Shown here: piece by piece, positions 44,557 to 57,762 of the stretch
Layout of the letters: each line of letters opens with the position of its first letter
Numbering within the stretch: position 1 is the first letter of the stretch
Assembly: GCA_002914805.1 (NCBI GenBank)
Contig: JXTB01000102.1
Span: 237,685 to 301,684 of the forward strand
Source of the DNA: Parasponia andersonii
Lineage: Eukaryota; Streptophyta; Magnoliopsida; Rosales; Cannabaceae
Direction: 5' to 3'
Length of the DNA: 64,000 nt
Notes under the pieces: generated by a model
What the model was told of the DNA's origin: nothing
Database searches by the model: none
Seen by the model: the letters and a program-made list of their open reading frames with translations, nothing else
Program-made: the position numbers and the translations under genes

Positions 44557-46709
44557 TGTAAAAACCCAGATTTTAGGAGGGTAATTTGGACATTTTATCA
44601 ATTTTCTGGATAAAATATTGGGGGGATTAATTTGTAAAAGTTTTGCGCAGATGGACTAAGTTACAATTTTTGGGGGACTAGATTGATAGAGATTTGAAAT
44701 TTGGGGACTTATGTGCAATTTTTGAAAAATTGCACAGCCCTATAAGATAGGGTCATGTGCCCTGTCCTTTTCCTTTCTCTCGCTCTCTCTCTCTCTACGT
44801 TTCTCGGCCGCGCACCACCGGAGGAGCAGCCGCACTGCTCCGGCCATCGTCCACCTGCGCCACTAACCAGCGAGGGTTCCCCGTGCCGCGCCGAAGCTCT
44901 GCCGCCCCTCGCCAACCGCCGCCGACGTCTGTATCGCCGGAAAACCTCCATCGAAGCCGTTGGAGCCATTTAGGATTTTTGGCCACCGGCGATGATTCCG
45001 ACGTCCATTCGACTCCCAACCGTCTCAAGGATCATCAAGGTATATAGATCTCAACCCCATTTTGCCCGGATTGAAAGTTGCCATTTTTGGGTATTTCGAG
45101 TTTAAGTTTGACTTTTTGATCCGGTCGTTGGACTGTGTTTTTGTTGTCATTTTTGGATTGTATTCGGAAAATGGTGAAGTTTGATATATATATATATATA
45201 TTGCCTATGTTTAGTGACCGGCAAAGAAATCGAAATTAGACGGCTAAGATTTGCCTCGATTTACGTGCCACCGGTCCAGTGTGGGTCCGGACCCGAATTG
45301 GAGAAGTTTTATGTCTAACCTAGCTATTTTGGGTGCTAGGAATTCAGCGAAGAGGTCCGTTTGTGGAATTGAAGCTTCGGTGAGAAATTGGTTTTTCGCA
45401 AGAGGACAATCGAGGGTTTGGAATTGGTTCCCGACCCTCCGGACGATCGTCAACGACACCTTGAGGATTCAATAGCGTGGTATTACTATTTGAGTGAGGT
45501 AGGGATTCAATTACCTGTATTTTATATCGTTTTCGAATAAAACTTATTTTCGGCAACATATGAGAACAAATGTGATTTTTGGTTTCTCGAATATCTGTGA
45601 TGGGAATTGGTTGTATAAGATATATACTGTATTACTCTGAGAATTTTTTGAATGCAGGTTATTTTAGGTATATTAAAAATAGGGCCATTATGCTGCCTGT
45701 TTTTCTATAAAAACCTAGTACATTGATTTTACTGAAAAACTAGAGCAGGATTATTTTCATACTTTAGTTCTGTATTACATATGTCATAGGATCATACATG
45801 AGCACCGTGTTAGCATCGTGGGTTATAGTGTGGTGCTGCGTGCACCGTCGGTGAAAGTCTGTAAACTTGTGCAAGATTTTGTTATTTCTGATTACCTCCC
45901 TATTAGACAGGCATAGGCAATTCGGTTGCTCCTCCAGGTTTGGTAGGCAACACACGAGTGTCCCCTCTGGGTATGGGCTAAGGTATCAGGCAGGCTGTTA
46001 AGCATACTTAGTATCATTATCCTGGGTTTCCACAGATGAGAGGATGAGAGCTCATGAGTATGGGTTGATTTGTGTCATATGCATATGGATTGAATGGTTT
46101 TGATTATACTGCTTTTATATATATATGGATTTCCGGTTTGGATTATATATATATGTAAGTTTTGGACTAAACTAACCATGCAGAAATTCACCATCACTAA
46201 AATATTTTCGATCGAGATAATTATTTTTCCTATTGGGTATTTTATGCTCACCCCTCTACCTTTTTCCTCAGATGGTGTCTAGTATGATCTTGGTGATCAA
46301 GAGGAGTAAGAGGTCACCAAGATTGCAGTTTGCCTCTTGGTAATGCTAAGAGTTTGTTGTCGTAGTCTTTGGACTATTTGGGTTTTGTATTAGCATTGAA
46401 CCAAGATTACTGCTTTCTATTTTGTCAACGAACTTATATATGCCATTCTGATATTTGACTTTTATTGTGGATGATAGTGATGCTTGGGCTTTTATGTGAC
46501 TTCGTGATTTTTAATTATTATTATGTATATGTTTAATGGTGTATACGAACTGTGAGAATGGTTCATGAGATAGAATTCCGATTATTTTATTTAAATGGAC
46601 CATTTTTATAAAAATTAGAACTTTTGACACTTTTCAAATAAATCATGGAATTTCCTACCTTTGTGAAATTCCCCTTCTGCCACTGGCCCAGGTTTTGGAT
46701 CGTGGTACA
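44557..46709 (+). repeat. 3' LTR of the Tekay element
   Basis: 2,153 bp, from TGTAAAAACCCAG to GGATCGTGGTACA. It contains the palindrome/TATA block (44713-44747), a GC-rich leader (44800-45040) ending CATCAAG/GTATAT, the CTAACCTAGCTATTTTGGG box (about 45315-45334), GAG/GTAGGGATTCAATTAC at 45499 and TTTTTCCTCAG at 46271. It differs from the 5' LTR mostly by transitions. Confidence 0.88.
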
Positions 46710-47760
46710 TCTGACAAAAATTTTATCTCGAACAAACAGTACCAAAGGGTAGAAAATAAAAGGGTGAGCTTAAAAACCCAATTGAAAACTCAAATTACCA
46801 TTTTCGAAAACTATTTTCCTTATTAAGTATCCGCATATTCAGATTTGCTGGAAAATAGTTATAAAACTTTATATAGTAATAAATCAAATCTAGAAAATTC
46901 AAAAGTGGAAGTATGTAGGTAAAGTATAAAAGAAAGTATGTACGTAGCCTCAACTAGCTCAATATCCGCGAACTTAATCTCATCATGGAACCAGAATAAC
47001 TTTCTTTCTGATTACCTAGAATGCCAAAGGGACACCGTAATGTCTTGCCTGGTAAACTAGAGGGATACCATATACCTACACCTACCAGGTGAAAGCAAAT
47101 AGACGAGAGGTAATAACTTCTGTCTTATTACCAATCTTGAATTACCGAAGGGACACCCACGTATTTCGCTTATTAGACTGGAGTAACCAGAAAGGAAACC
47201 TGTTCATAATATGAAGCAACTTAAATGCCCTGAACCCACATTACTTTGTTTCATCCCAGAACACTCGCATCGTGTGAATCAATACCCAAACTTCAAACCC
47301 TGAACTCAACTCCCAAGCTTAGCCTCGAGCTCAAATCCTGAGACAAATGAACACCTAAAAAGGCAAAAATAGTTGTAAAACTAGTAGAGACCAAGCATGA
47401 GATGATTATAGATTGTATAGAATAAAAACTGCTACTAGTGTTGTACATTTCATACAAACAATAAAGCGTAGGCTAAATCATTAGACAACAACATTTTCTA
47501 CCTTATATGTAATCCATAGAAATATTAAGCTAAGAACAAAAGGGCTATATCTTATTTTAAAAAATTAATAAAAAGAAAGGTCATGAAGATTTGAGATCTA
47601 AAATTACCAAAAATTTCCCTATACAAATTGTTATGCTCACGAGTACATTCTGCAAGACAAGCAAAGACAGAGAAGTAATCTCTAGAAAGACAAGCAGTCA
47701 TCTTACAATGATTAATGTTATATTGGTCATTAGCATTATACATATCAAATGTATGATGAA
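46710..47760 (-). mobile_element. Reverse-oriented LTR relic next to the Tekay element
   Basis: On the minus strand, AAGCTCACCC with a pyrimidine tract (about 46750-46780) and two GGTGTCCCTT(C/T)GG words (about 47040 and 47155) match the order of motifs in the 3' half of the Tekay-type LTRs. Neither end is clear. It may be an older LTR beside which the Tekay element inserted. Confidence 0.4.
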
Positions 47761-48760
47761 AAGTTGAAACAAATTTAATAAATCAAAAATAATCTCAACC
47801 TGATCTCTTTTTCTAGATCCTGTCATCGACAACTTGAGGAGTTTTTTTGGCGTAAGAGATGGAGCTTAAGTGATCAGACTTTACCTATTATTCAACCCAA
47901 AAGGCATTCAATTGTCAATAGTAAAAACAAAAAGACAAAGGAACACAGAGAAATACACAAAGATTTAAAAGTAAAGCTTAAGATCAAGAAAAAGACAAAC
48001 TTAAAAGTTGATTTGAAGTGGATTTCTCATCAACTTCAATTCATCATAGGTTCCCTTTGAAGACTCAACATACTAAAACTTTATGTCTTTGTTCACAAAA
48101 TGCTTCGGATATTTCAAATTCTTCTCGATCTTAACAACATTGTCAGAATTGAAAAAAAATCAAAGCAAACCAAAACAGAAACTTACCTTACCTCAAATCA
48201 AAATAGGGGTTTCACAAATAGTGATTTCACGAGTAGGGGAGGGACAGGAGAATTGGGTTTCTCACGTGGAAGAAAGATGCCTCGCCTGGGTTCATACCTG
48301 CCCTCAAATGAGTTGGGTGCCTCATGTTGGAGTTGGGTGAGGAAATGAGTATGAGTTGGGTTCTTTGGGTGCAACAAGGTGAAGCCTTCCTGAGCAGATG
48401 AGTAAGTTAGCGTGAGAAAGGCCCTGCAACCCATGTTCGTCAGTTATAGCAAGGCCATGCTTGGCCTTCATGATTAGATGATCAAGTCTGCCTGAGAACG
48501 GCTGCTCAAGGCTCTTCTACACCAGGCCTTTAGCGAGAAGAGTCACTCTTGGTCTCAAAAGAGTTGGATGATTCTGGGCTACCTTTGATTGAGTAGATCC
48601 GGGGAGGTTTTGGGTTAGGGCATGGGAAATTTGGGGTTACAGTTGGTTAGGGATGTTTATGGCATAGTAGACTTTTTTTCCCTCTCTATCAAATGTCACT
48701 GCAACAATAATATCCTATTATTGCACTTGAGAATAACGTTCTTGAAAAAGTGCTACATCT
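47761..48760. other. Unassigned, no gene recognised
   Basis: A GC-richer section, 48190-48620, contains repeated GAGTTGGGT words (48310-48360) and looks like a repeat leader in sense or antisense. The open frames at 48083-48340 and 48198-48434 overlap on opposite strands and have no family features. Confidence 0.4.
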
Positions 48761-48763
48761 TCA

Positions 48764-49200
48764 CACTACAAAAATTTGGCGCGCGTGTAGGTCTGGGAAA
48801 TATTTTCCAACAAAAATATAGTCTACGCTTTCGAAAAATTTTAAACTCCTATCTCTCTCTCTCAGACTCTTTATACTTGAGCCGGATTTACAAAATATCT
48901 CTCTGTATAAATACCCTTCATTCTTTACTTTCAAACACCAACCCATACCCACCCTACTAAATCCCCAAATTTGGAACCTTAAATTGCAGAATCTATAAGC
49001 TTCCAAATGTTTGGTGAAGGCACCTTCCAAAACCTAGTTATTCTAACATACGAGAGGCCAGGTACAAAGACTCAGCTCGAACCTTTCAAACTCAAACAAG
49101 GCAAAGGTACTCTTGTGAGCTCACTAAACCAGCTTGAACAGTTTGAATCGAACTCGAAAGCCGAACACGAACCCAGGTCCCAAACCCCTTGCATATAGGT
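48764..49200 (+). mobile_element. CACTA-type terminus followed by promoter-like sequence
   Basis: CACTACAAAAATTTGGC at 48764-48780 matches the usual plant CACTA terminal motif. Downstream, CTGTATAAATACCC (TATA at 48906-48913) lies after a CT run, and an open frame from 49007 starts MFGEGTFQNLVILTYERPG and runs to a stop at 49196-49198. Whether the frame is translated is unknown and I recognise no family. Possible right-hand partners lie at about 54055 or 54264. Confidence 0.4.
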
Positions 49201-52200
49201 TCTACTTGAACCTGCTTCAGGGGATTGGAGATACTTTCCAATTTTTTTATTTTTTTTTTTTTCTGTTTTTGGTTTTTATTTTATGATTTTTGATGGTCAA
49301 ATTGAGTGATGTAAGAGTTTAGTAATTCTATTTAAGTGTGAAGCCCTTTGGTATTTTGGCTTTTAATCGATAAGGAAACGATGATTTTTGGCAGATTTTA
49401 TTTTGCAATTATCTTATGAATTGGGAAAATGTATCGACAAGTTGTGAACTCAATCTATGGTTTTTTTTTTTCATCTCCTGTGTTTGGCTTAGCCTTAAAG
49501 GAATTGAGCTTAATGTGATAGAATTTTCAAGGGCAACAAAATGTAGAGTAGAATTTATAATACAAACAAATTTGTAGTACTATTAGTCTTGTTCACTAAA
49601 ATTACATTCCTTTCAATTGCAATAAGAAATATTTTGAAGATGGAAACTTTATTTACATTCATTTTGATATATTTCTAGACTTTATGTTTTATCTCATCCT
49701 TTCCTCCTTGAATAGGGTTACAGATGTATGCCAATCTAGTCATTCTAGAACTCATGTTATTTAGTCTGCTACTTTGCCAAAGAAGCCGACTGCCTCGCTA
49801 CCCTTAATGGAGAGAGATAGTGAGTAAGAAACTAGATGTTGTCTTCTTCTTCTTACTTTGCCTTGTGAAATCCTAGTAGTTCCTTATCATCGTTAAGTGT
49901 ATCAGAGCCTTGTCCAGTTGCGAAATGGGCTAACTTCCACTTTGCACATGATGTATATTTATGGAGTCTGAAAGCTTTCAGATTATTCTCACATGACTTT
50001 GGGTGAGGATTTATTGCTCTTTTTTTTTTTTTTTTTTAAACATATGTCATTATTTCATATATATAACTATATACTAGATATTTTACATATTTAAATAAAG
50101 TTGTAACTTTCTAGAACCTTTCGTTTGCTTCGTTAGTTTTGGATTTTATTATTGTTGTTTGGATAATGTGAAAGAGAAGTGGAATCTGAAGATTAAATCT
50201 TTAATCTTGGTCTTGGTTTGTGATTATGCCATTCAATTTGATCATATTCTGTGTAACTCATTACCTATTTAGTAATTTTGTATCATTATCAAATTGGGAA
50301 TACACTTTGTATTTTATTCTATCCTTTTTATTGAGTGGGAAAGATGAGAATTAAGTCATGTTGGAGAAAATAACTTGGCTACTTTGCTTGCTACTCCATT
50401 ACTATAACAATAATGGTGGGATATTATCTAGGTGTAGTCCCAATTTTTCGATAAGGCTTTTTAAGGTTAAGGGATTTTATGGCCATATGCACTCTAGACT
50501 GCTTCTTCCTTTGTTTGTTCTGGATACCAAGACGAAGAACAAGAGCAAGGGTGCATAAAAACTAGTCCATGATTTGTACCATTGGAATATGTTGACCTTA
50601 ATCTTCCTCTTCAGAACAAGGTCAATTAATTCTTAATTTTCTTCTTCTTCCCTCATTTTCCAAATAATAATCAATAAAGAAAACTTAAAGGTGCTCTTTC
50701 TTTTTTACTTAAATGTGTAGGAACTAGATCATGACTTGATCAGGTCACATGTCAACCCTCTCAGGCCTTCTTTTTATGCATGTATACCAACTATAAATAC
50801 CAGTTTAAATTATATATGCCAATTTATTAGCTAGACTCATTCAGAACTACATTCTGGTTTCTAATAATATTAGTAATTTGCTTCTTATTAAGTACCTGAT
50901 TGGAATCAAATCTTAAAAGACCCAACATTCTTCATAAATGGTGGGTATTAGAAGTGATATCAACAATTCGACTCTTTTTTCTAATTGCTTCTAATTAATT
51001 CTCTCTCTTTTGTTCTTTTCCTAAAATATAGTGTTTCCATTTTATTTGTTTAGTTATGTATTAGAATGGCAAACATGATAACATGGGGAAGGCAAAATGA
51101 ATGACCATTTTACTACAGCTTATAATCAACTTATTTATTAGTATTTCATGTATCCAAGAAAAGAATATAATACAACTATATATTTAGGTTGGAGTATACA
51201 TGATATCTTGAGGATTTGCAGCATAATTACTTTGTTGGATCACTTTTCTAATGTTTTCCTTGCATTTTTTAATAATTTTTCTTTGGTGTTCTAGTTTTAT
51301 TTATTTTTATCATTGAAATACTTGGTCTTTGATATTCCTTTTTTCATTCTATTTGACTCAACCCTTATATTTACCGTAACTCTAGATGATGAATACTTCA
51401 AGTAGTAGCAGATTTCTCATGTGGCATGGCAAGAGAAATTTCTGTGTGAGAAATTATGTGGGACCAGAAATACGATAAAAAGTAACAAAAAACCTCTTGT
51501 TACTGTTAATTAGAAAGTTTTCTTTCATTAACTTAGATGTATAATTGCTTGGCAATCTTTGTCATTGTTCTAAACGAATCCTTGATCCTAATCATGAAAG
51601 GGGAAAAAAAGATTAGTGGATCTTGTTTGATATTAGTGATTGACTTTTTATTCCTTCTGAATTATGTCTTGAGTAAATGACTTTTGTTTCATGTAGTTGG
51701 TAAAATTGTGCCCCGTATTGGGTTAAGGATCCAACTCTTGTTAATGTATAAATTGATTGATTTCATACTAGTTTATTTTATTGCAGTTGAACTTTTGAAG
51801 GAAATGTGAGCCTGGTATTAATAGTATCTCTAGGAAGATCTCTTTTCACCATCCCCTTCGTATTCTTTGGTTGTCATTAAAAGTTGTTTTGGCTTTGCAT
51901 GTTTATCTATGATAAGCTGAGACTTGAATTAGTTTTATAACTCTGCTTTCATCAGTATTGGTTTTTATAATTCATCAAGCATATTGATGCTTTATTGTTT
52001 TAATAATGTGTTGTGTGATGAATAATAAGAGAGCATGTGTGTCGGACAGTGATGATTTTAGACAATAGATAGACGAATAGATAATGATAATTGATGATAG
52101 TATGATGATAGAGTGAGAGTACTTAATAGCAAGTAGTTTTATTTTATAAAGGAAGCAATATGACTTTCACGTGGGTGTGTGTAGATAAATTAACTTAGCT

Positions 52201-53630
52201 TTATGTGGATATATAGACTGTAGGTAAGAAACAAGGCTTTAGAGAGTGATATAATAATTTATATGAATAGTAAAGGTGGGCATGTGGATAGATTATTTTA
52301 TCACTTTCTATTAGGAATATAAACTCTCTAAAGCTTTTACTATTCATAATCGATAATCTGATTCTTAATAGATAAGGTAAAAAGGTAGGAATATCAGGAA
52401 CTTAAATGAATTAAGTGGCCTTAGAAGTTTTCCATCTTAGTTTAAGCCATTTAACAAGATCATGTCCATTGTTGTCTTTCTTGGTGTTTTTTTAATTGAT
52501 AGGTCAAGAAGTTAGTTTTAATAATTGCAAGAGTCTATGCGCAGGGGGTAGATCTTTTTATCCCATCACTTTTGCTGGAATAAGGGGTCTCTAATTATGT
52601 GTTTAGCTCATAATATTGGGAAGCTATTATCTTGTAATAATGCCATAAATGGCCTTATATGCATCAACCATGTGATCATATGCACATTATACAGGTTTCA
52701 AACTAGGTTGCATAATCTTAGAGAACTCAGATAATCTTTTTCCATCTTTCTCCATTCTCTTTATAGATATATTATTATTTTTCTTAAAGATAGAGAATTT
52801 GATTATCTAAAGCACAAAAGATAATGAACTCATCTTAACTTTTCATCTTTTGTCTTTGTTCTTAAATTTTTTTTTTCTCTTTTTTAGGTGATCATTTTCT
52901 TTTATTTTCCTATTCTTTTTCCTCTTTATTGGATTTGTCAAAATTAATTTCCTGCTTATGATAATAATTCTTTTCAAGTAGTTCATAAAATTACATCTTT
53001 AATTCTCACCAAATCCACATACTTCCTCCTTTGTTTGCTATTGCGGACATTACTTTTAGATATATTTTTTTGAGCTAACAATTAGAGGTGGAAAATAAGA
53101 GTTACAACAAGGCCTATTTTTGTTGGAAAGTTTTATATAAACAGCAAGAGTCCAATGATAGATATATCCAACTACCTATGGAATTTTTATATACCGAGCA
53201 AGAGAGCCATTGTCTTGTAATTACATGATATATTTCTTTTTGGTTTGCTGCATAATAAAATTTGGATTTTGGGAGTTGTAATTTACTATACTCTTTTAAT
53301 CTTAGTCTTGTGTAATTAAGTTATCTTTTTCTAACTCCAATCTCATCTAACTTCATTTGTTTTTATATTCAATTATAGCATTGAGTATTTTGCACTGAAA
53401 ACGACACGAATTCAATGTAACTCTCAAAAAGCTTTTGTGCGAAATTTTTGGTGGTTGTATAATGAAATATAATGATACACTTTTTTCTTAGGAAAACTTT
53501 TATGTTACTATTGATTGGAGAATATATTGTGTAATACTCTATAGAGTGTATAAAACTCAAATGTAACCCTCTTTAATTAGAATATTATGAAGCTTATATA
53601 CTATATAAATTTATTGAAGTATTTGTGAAT
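49201..53630. other. T-rich, intron-like DNA without recognised genes
   Basis: Over 4 kb of T-rich sequence resembling plant introns read on plus. One exon-like island at about 49725-49818 (after a TTGAATAG acceptor-like site) reads VTDVCQSSHSRTHVI, TAG, SATLPKKPTASLPLMERDS. Another open stretch at 50358-50558 shows no features. Poly-T runs at 49248-49260 and 50023-50037. No promoter, domain or RNA gene is recognised. Confidence 0.4.
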
Positions 53631-53654
53631 TGTCGCATTTAAATTTTTAAAAGC

Positions 53655-54264
53655 CACTAAAAATTGTTTATAGAATATATTACAAGCATTAGATGAATGC
53701 TATTGAAAACAAATAATGACATTGGAAAAATACCATTAAAGATGAGTAATAGCGGGCAAAAAAAGCTACAAAAGTATTTCTACAACAAGCAAAGAAAGCT
53801 ATATAAAGGATTTTATAGCCTTCAAAGGACGCTATAAAAGTTCTTTTATAGCATTCAAAGAATGCTTTTAAATAGTTTCTATTGCAATCGAAAAAAGCTG
53901 CAAAAGTGATTTTAATAGCATATAAAATAGCATTTAAAAAACACTATAAAAAAGGACTTTTTAATAGTAGGGTTGTCCTACAATGCACCTAAATGCTGTG
54001 AAAACTCTTTTATAGCATTCTTCGCTTATTATAGAATCCAAATTTTGTTGAAGTGTGTATATTTCCTTTTCAAATTTTTGGACTAAGTTTGAACTTTGTT
54101 CTTAAAATTGGTAAGTGTAAATTCTCTTGAAAAATTAATAGTTTATATATAAATGATTAAATATCATAGAAATATAATTTAATTTAAATTTATAAAAAAA
54201 CATTGGTAATATTTTTTTAGAATGCTATGTATATGTGCTATAAAAGGCGTAAATTGTTGTAGTA
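53655..54264. mobile_element. CACTA-like subterminal repeats and two right-facing ends
   Basis: The 53700-54030 interval repeats AGC(A/T)(A/T)NAAAAG and TTTTATAGC(A/C)TTC words in both orientations, the pattern of CACTA subterminal repeats. On minus, CACTTCAACAAAATTTGG ends at 54055 and TACTACAACAATTTACGCC ends at 54264, both close to the CACTACAACAAAATTTGGC-type terminus. No 3-bp target duplication was matched and no transposase was found, so this is non-autonomous or a relic. Confidence 0.5.
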
Positions 54265-54269
54265 TATTA

Positions 54270-54850
54270 GACTTTAAACCCGGTATGATCCAACTTCTAG
54301 CTACTTTCCATGGCTTAGAAAGTGAAAATCCATATGTACATATTGGGAATTTGAAGAGGTAGTGGCCACTTTTCATAGCCAACCAAATGCCATAGACATT
54401 GTTAGGTTGAAATTTTTCACATTCTCCCTAAAAGATAAAGCAAAGACTTGGCTATACTCTTTGAGACCAAGATCCGTAGGTACAAGGGTGGAAATACACA
54501 AGCTTTCTTCAACAAATATTTTCCATACCATAAGACTAATAACCTTAAGAGATAGATCTCAACATTCTCTCAAAAGGATAGTGAAACTGTATACAAAGTC
54601 TGTAAAATATTCAAAGAGTTATTGAACGTGGGCCCACAATATAGGTATAAAATTAGCGCTTAGTGAGCTATTTCTATGATAGACTTACCTATAGGAAGTG
54701 CCAATTCATAGAGATTATATACAATGGTGAGTTTCTACACAAGGACCCTAATAAAGCTATAAAGTACCTTTAGAAATAAAATCAAGAAATAAAGCTAAAT
54801 AAACTTGGATTGTTAACTAGAAAATAAGTCAAAGTTAGAGAATAAAATAA
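54270..54850 (+). pseudogene. gag: Athila-type Gag relic
   Basis: In three frames the sequence reads TFHGLESENPYVHI, EFEEVVATFHSQPNAIDIVR, LKFFTFSLKDKAKTWLYSL, then NNLKRQIST-like and KDSETVYK with FKELL, and later EFLHKDPNKAIKYL. This is the order of the capsid part of plant Athila Gag (FHGLE...PY.HL..F, LRLFPFSLKD.AK.WL.SL). Frameshifts near 54352, 54500 and beyond make it a fossil. No pol or LTR partner is seen. Confidence 0.7.
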
Positions 54851-56098
54851 TTTAGATTAATTAAGAACAATACGAACAAGTAGTTTAGAATGTTGTTCTG
54901 TTGGAGAAAATAACAGATAAATAAATAAGGAAAAAATAAGTAGAAAATATAAGATTAATGGAAGTAGAGCCAATAAAAGTAACACTGTCATAATTTAAGA
55001 CAAACAAGACTCATAGCAAATCAATTAGCAAGAAAAAGAATCAAATACCAACATTGCATATTCAGAGTACCCTGCATTGACATGGTGTCAATATTAGTTT
55101 GTCAAAGATCATCACGGGGGCAAAGCCATCGCACCGTCATTCCCCTACCCATGCATGCTGACTGTCTACGCTCAAAATATACTAGTAGTTATCATAGTAT
55201 TGATTAAGGTGTCGATCCCACAGAGAAGTAAATCAACAATAAAAAGATAACAAGAAATAAAAATAAAAATTAACTGAGCAATAAATTAAAATAATCACAA
55301 AATAATAAATAAAAATACCAAAATGAGAAAAACAAGGCTTCAAGATTCACTTAATTGTTCGTTTAAATATTACCAATTTTGATTTCTATTTATTACTCAA
55401 TTATATTTCACATCCCAAACACATAACAGGAAAATATAGCATTGAAAAACAAATATTAATCTAAAGTATTTAATATGAAAAATTCTTCCAATTAAAACCA
55501 AAATAATTTATCTTATTAGTGTTCTAAGATCGACAACATATCATAGAGACAATACTACAATAATAGATAAACTAATAAAATAAATATAATTATAATCTAG
55601 TTTAAATCACCGTATAAAGAAAGCATGGGTGAATTGATATAAAAAACTAGAAAATAATATGGCGAAATTAAAAATATTGAAGAATTTAACAAATCAAATA
55701 TATAAGCGTTAAAGCACTCTCCTAAATCAAAACTAGAAAATAGAAAAACTACACAACTAAGATCATCTCTCTAACCTCTCTAAAATCTAGCCCAACATTG
55801 AACTCATCTCACACGCTCTCTCAAGAAAAAATGGAATTTTTTCTCTCAAAACAGATGTGTCTTTGGTCTACCACATTCTGGCTATTTATAATTGAATTTT
55901 GAGTATTGTACAAGTTTTCATGTTTCTAAATGTGCAATTTGATTAGTCATGTGATGCGTCAATCTCCCATAATTCCCCTTTCTTCTCTCTCTCTCGCTTC
56001 CTTTTCCTTCACGCTTTTGAGCTATGGGATATTATCATATGCAGGTCAACAGAGGTGAGCTTTCACGAAAACCGTGTTTGATTAGTTGAAGAAGAGAG
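54851..56098. other. Unassigned repeat-like intergenic DNA
   Basis: A-rich sequence with GGTGTCGATCCCACAGAGAAG at about 55209-55229, a phrase typical of plant dispersed repeats, read on either strand. A pyrimidine-rich block lies at 55978-56012. No coding frame of note. Confidence 0.4.
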
Positions 56099-56103
56099 TT
56101 AAC

Positions 56104-57757
56104 TGTTGGAATAATATCCTATAAAGCAGTTTATTATTTAGACATTATAAATAATATTTATTAGATTATTTAGTATCTATTTGTTATTAATAAATTCCAT
56201 GTTATGAATTTCTATTTCATTTATGTCCCATTGATATATATGTGGTGTGTATATTTATCTCATACAAACATCTAAAAGATTCCAAGTCATGAAATGAGTA
56301 ATAAGGAATTATTCGTATGATGAGATCATATGTGGGAGACATTATATTCTTTTTTTCATTATGTTTAAATTAAATTGTTCGCATTCTGCATATTGAAGAT
56401 AGAATACTTTACTATGCCATAGAATGTAGTGTTTTCTATTTAATTAATGAAGTCTCTAATTATCGAAGTGAGTTTTCGGATAGAAACACTTGTGTGTTAT
56501 AAGAAAGATATAATAGTATCGAACAAGACCTAGTGAATTAGAATTTGAGGTTAAGTACCGTAACTCAAATTTCTAATTTTACGAATCTAGCACTATTATA
56601 GAAGACCTTAATCCTAGTGATTAATGAACTTACTTTCATGTATTTTGTCTTTTTGAGTTACGAAAGGATTATCTTCGATTTATGGTTCGAACTCCGGTAT
56701 CTTGGAAGATAAGTTATATGAAATGTGTAGAACGTTTTTTATGATGGACACCATGCATATGATGTCACTTTGAGTTTTTTCAAGTACTTGGATAATATAA
56801 ACCAGGGCCCCGGTTTTCACTATGTGAATTTGATTGTGTTGGTATAAGCAGATACAAATACCATAGTCAACTATTATCCATTAGATGAAAAATGACAACT
56901 CAAAGGTAAATATGTACTAGAGGGGTAATACGGTAATTTTACTTTACTAGTACAACATTGCATTGGGGGTATGTCTACAGGTATAATATATGCTAAATGG
57001 ATCAAGCTAATTAATTATTAATAAGCTTCACAGAAAATAAATGACATTTAGTTTAAGAATTCAATATTGGGCCTATAATGGTGTGCCCCAATATTAATGG
57101 AGGCCCAATTATAATTAAGAGTTAATTATGATAGTGGGTGTATAGTCTATTGGAGCTTGGGCTTTATGGATCCATCTGGTCCCCTGTCTAGCTCAAATTA
57201 AAGTCCAATAGTCATTTGATGATCAGTTGAGCCTAACAAGCCCAATAAGCTCATTAGGGTTTACTAATCTGTCTATAGTTAAGAGAAAAATTCTCTAGCA
57301 ACCAGAAACAAGTATTACACATGAAATACCTCATCGAGAAGAGAGTGTCACACAAAAAAACAGAGAAAGAGAGAGATAGCAGAGAAAATTAGCCACTACT
57401 AGGGATTCACTGTCCTTGGTGTTTCGGCCATCCTAGAGAAATCGGTTCGAGGAAACTGTCTTCTTGTTCATCTACGGATCTCTTTGTTGGGAATCAAAAA
57501 GGTGACCACCCACCGGATCAATCAAATGGCTTTCAAGAATAGACAGGAAGACGAGAAGATTATGGAGCAAATCCGGGTATTGTTCTTGTCTAGATCAAGA
57601 GTTAATTTATGTTAGATCACGATCCAGAATGTTTTATAAAAAGAAAAATTTTAAACGCCCAATTTTGCTGTATTTCTTGATTTTACAAAACTATAGTGTT
57701 CTTGAAAATGATTTTATGCAAATATTTTCCGGATATTTATTCTAATAAACACCAGCA
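56104..57757 (+). mobile_element. Solo LTR, ~1.65 kb (copia-like)
   Basis: TGTTGGAATAATATCC at 56104 and ACCAGCA ending at 57757 are flanked by the same 5-bp word, TTAAC, at 56099-56103 and 57758-57762. Inside, a CACAAAAAAACAGAG-rich leader (57300-57400) and no protein-coding frame fit an LTR. Assignment to copia rests on general appearance only. Confidence 0.6.
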
Positions 57758-57762
57758 TTAAC

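Larger units (their letters stand above)
38874..46709 (+). mobile_element. Tekay chromovirus (Ty3/gypsy), decayed, 5' LTR truncated
   Basis: The element has TGTAAAAA-starting LTRs, gag zinc knuckle, protease, RT, RNase H, integrase with GPF/Y module and a chromodomain-like C-terminus, followed by a polypurine tract and a 3' LTR. The order and chromodomain type fit the Tekay/Del branch. Many stops arise at expected Gln or Trp codons. The 5' LTR breaks off at about 40394 and runs directly into mid-gag, so the U5, the primer site and the first half of gag are deleted. Flanks CACCT and TCTGA do not match as a target duplication. Confidence 0.88.

Noticed and set aside
49007..49198. Small gene following a TATA box
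   Set aside because: Not listed as a gene on its own because no homology, splice support or second exon could be shown; mentioned under the CACTA-type terminus.
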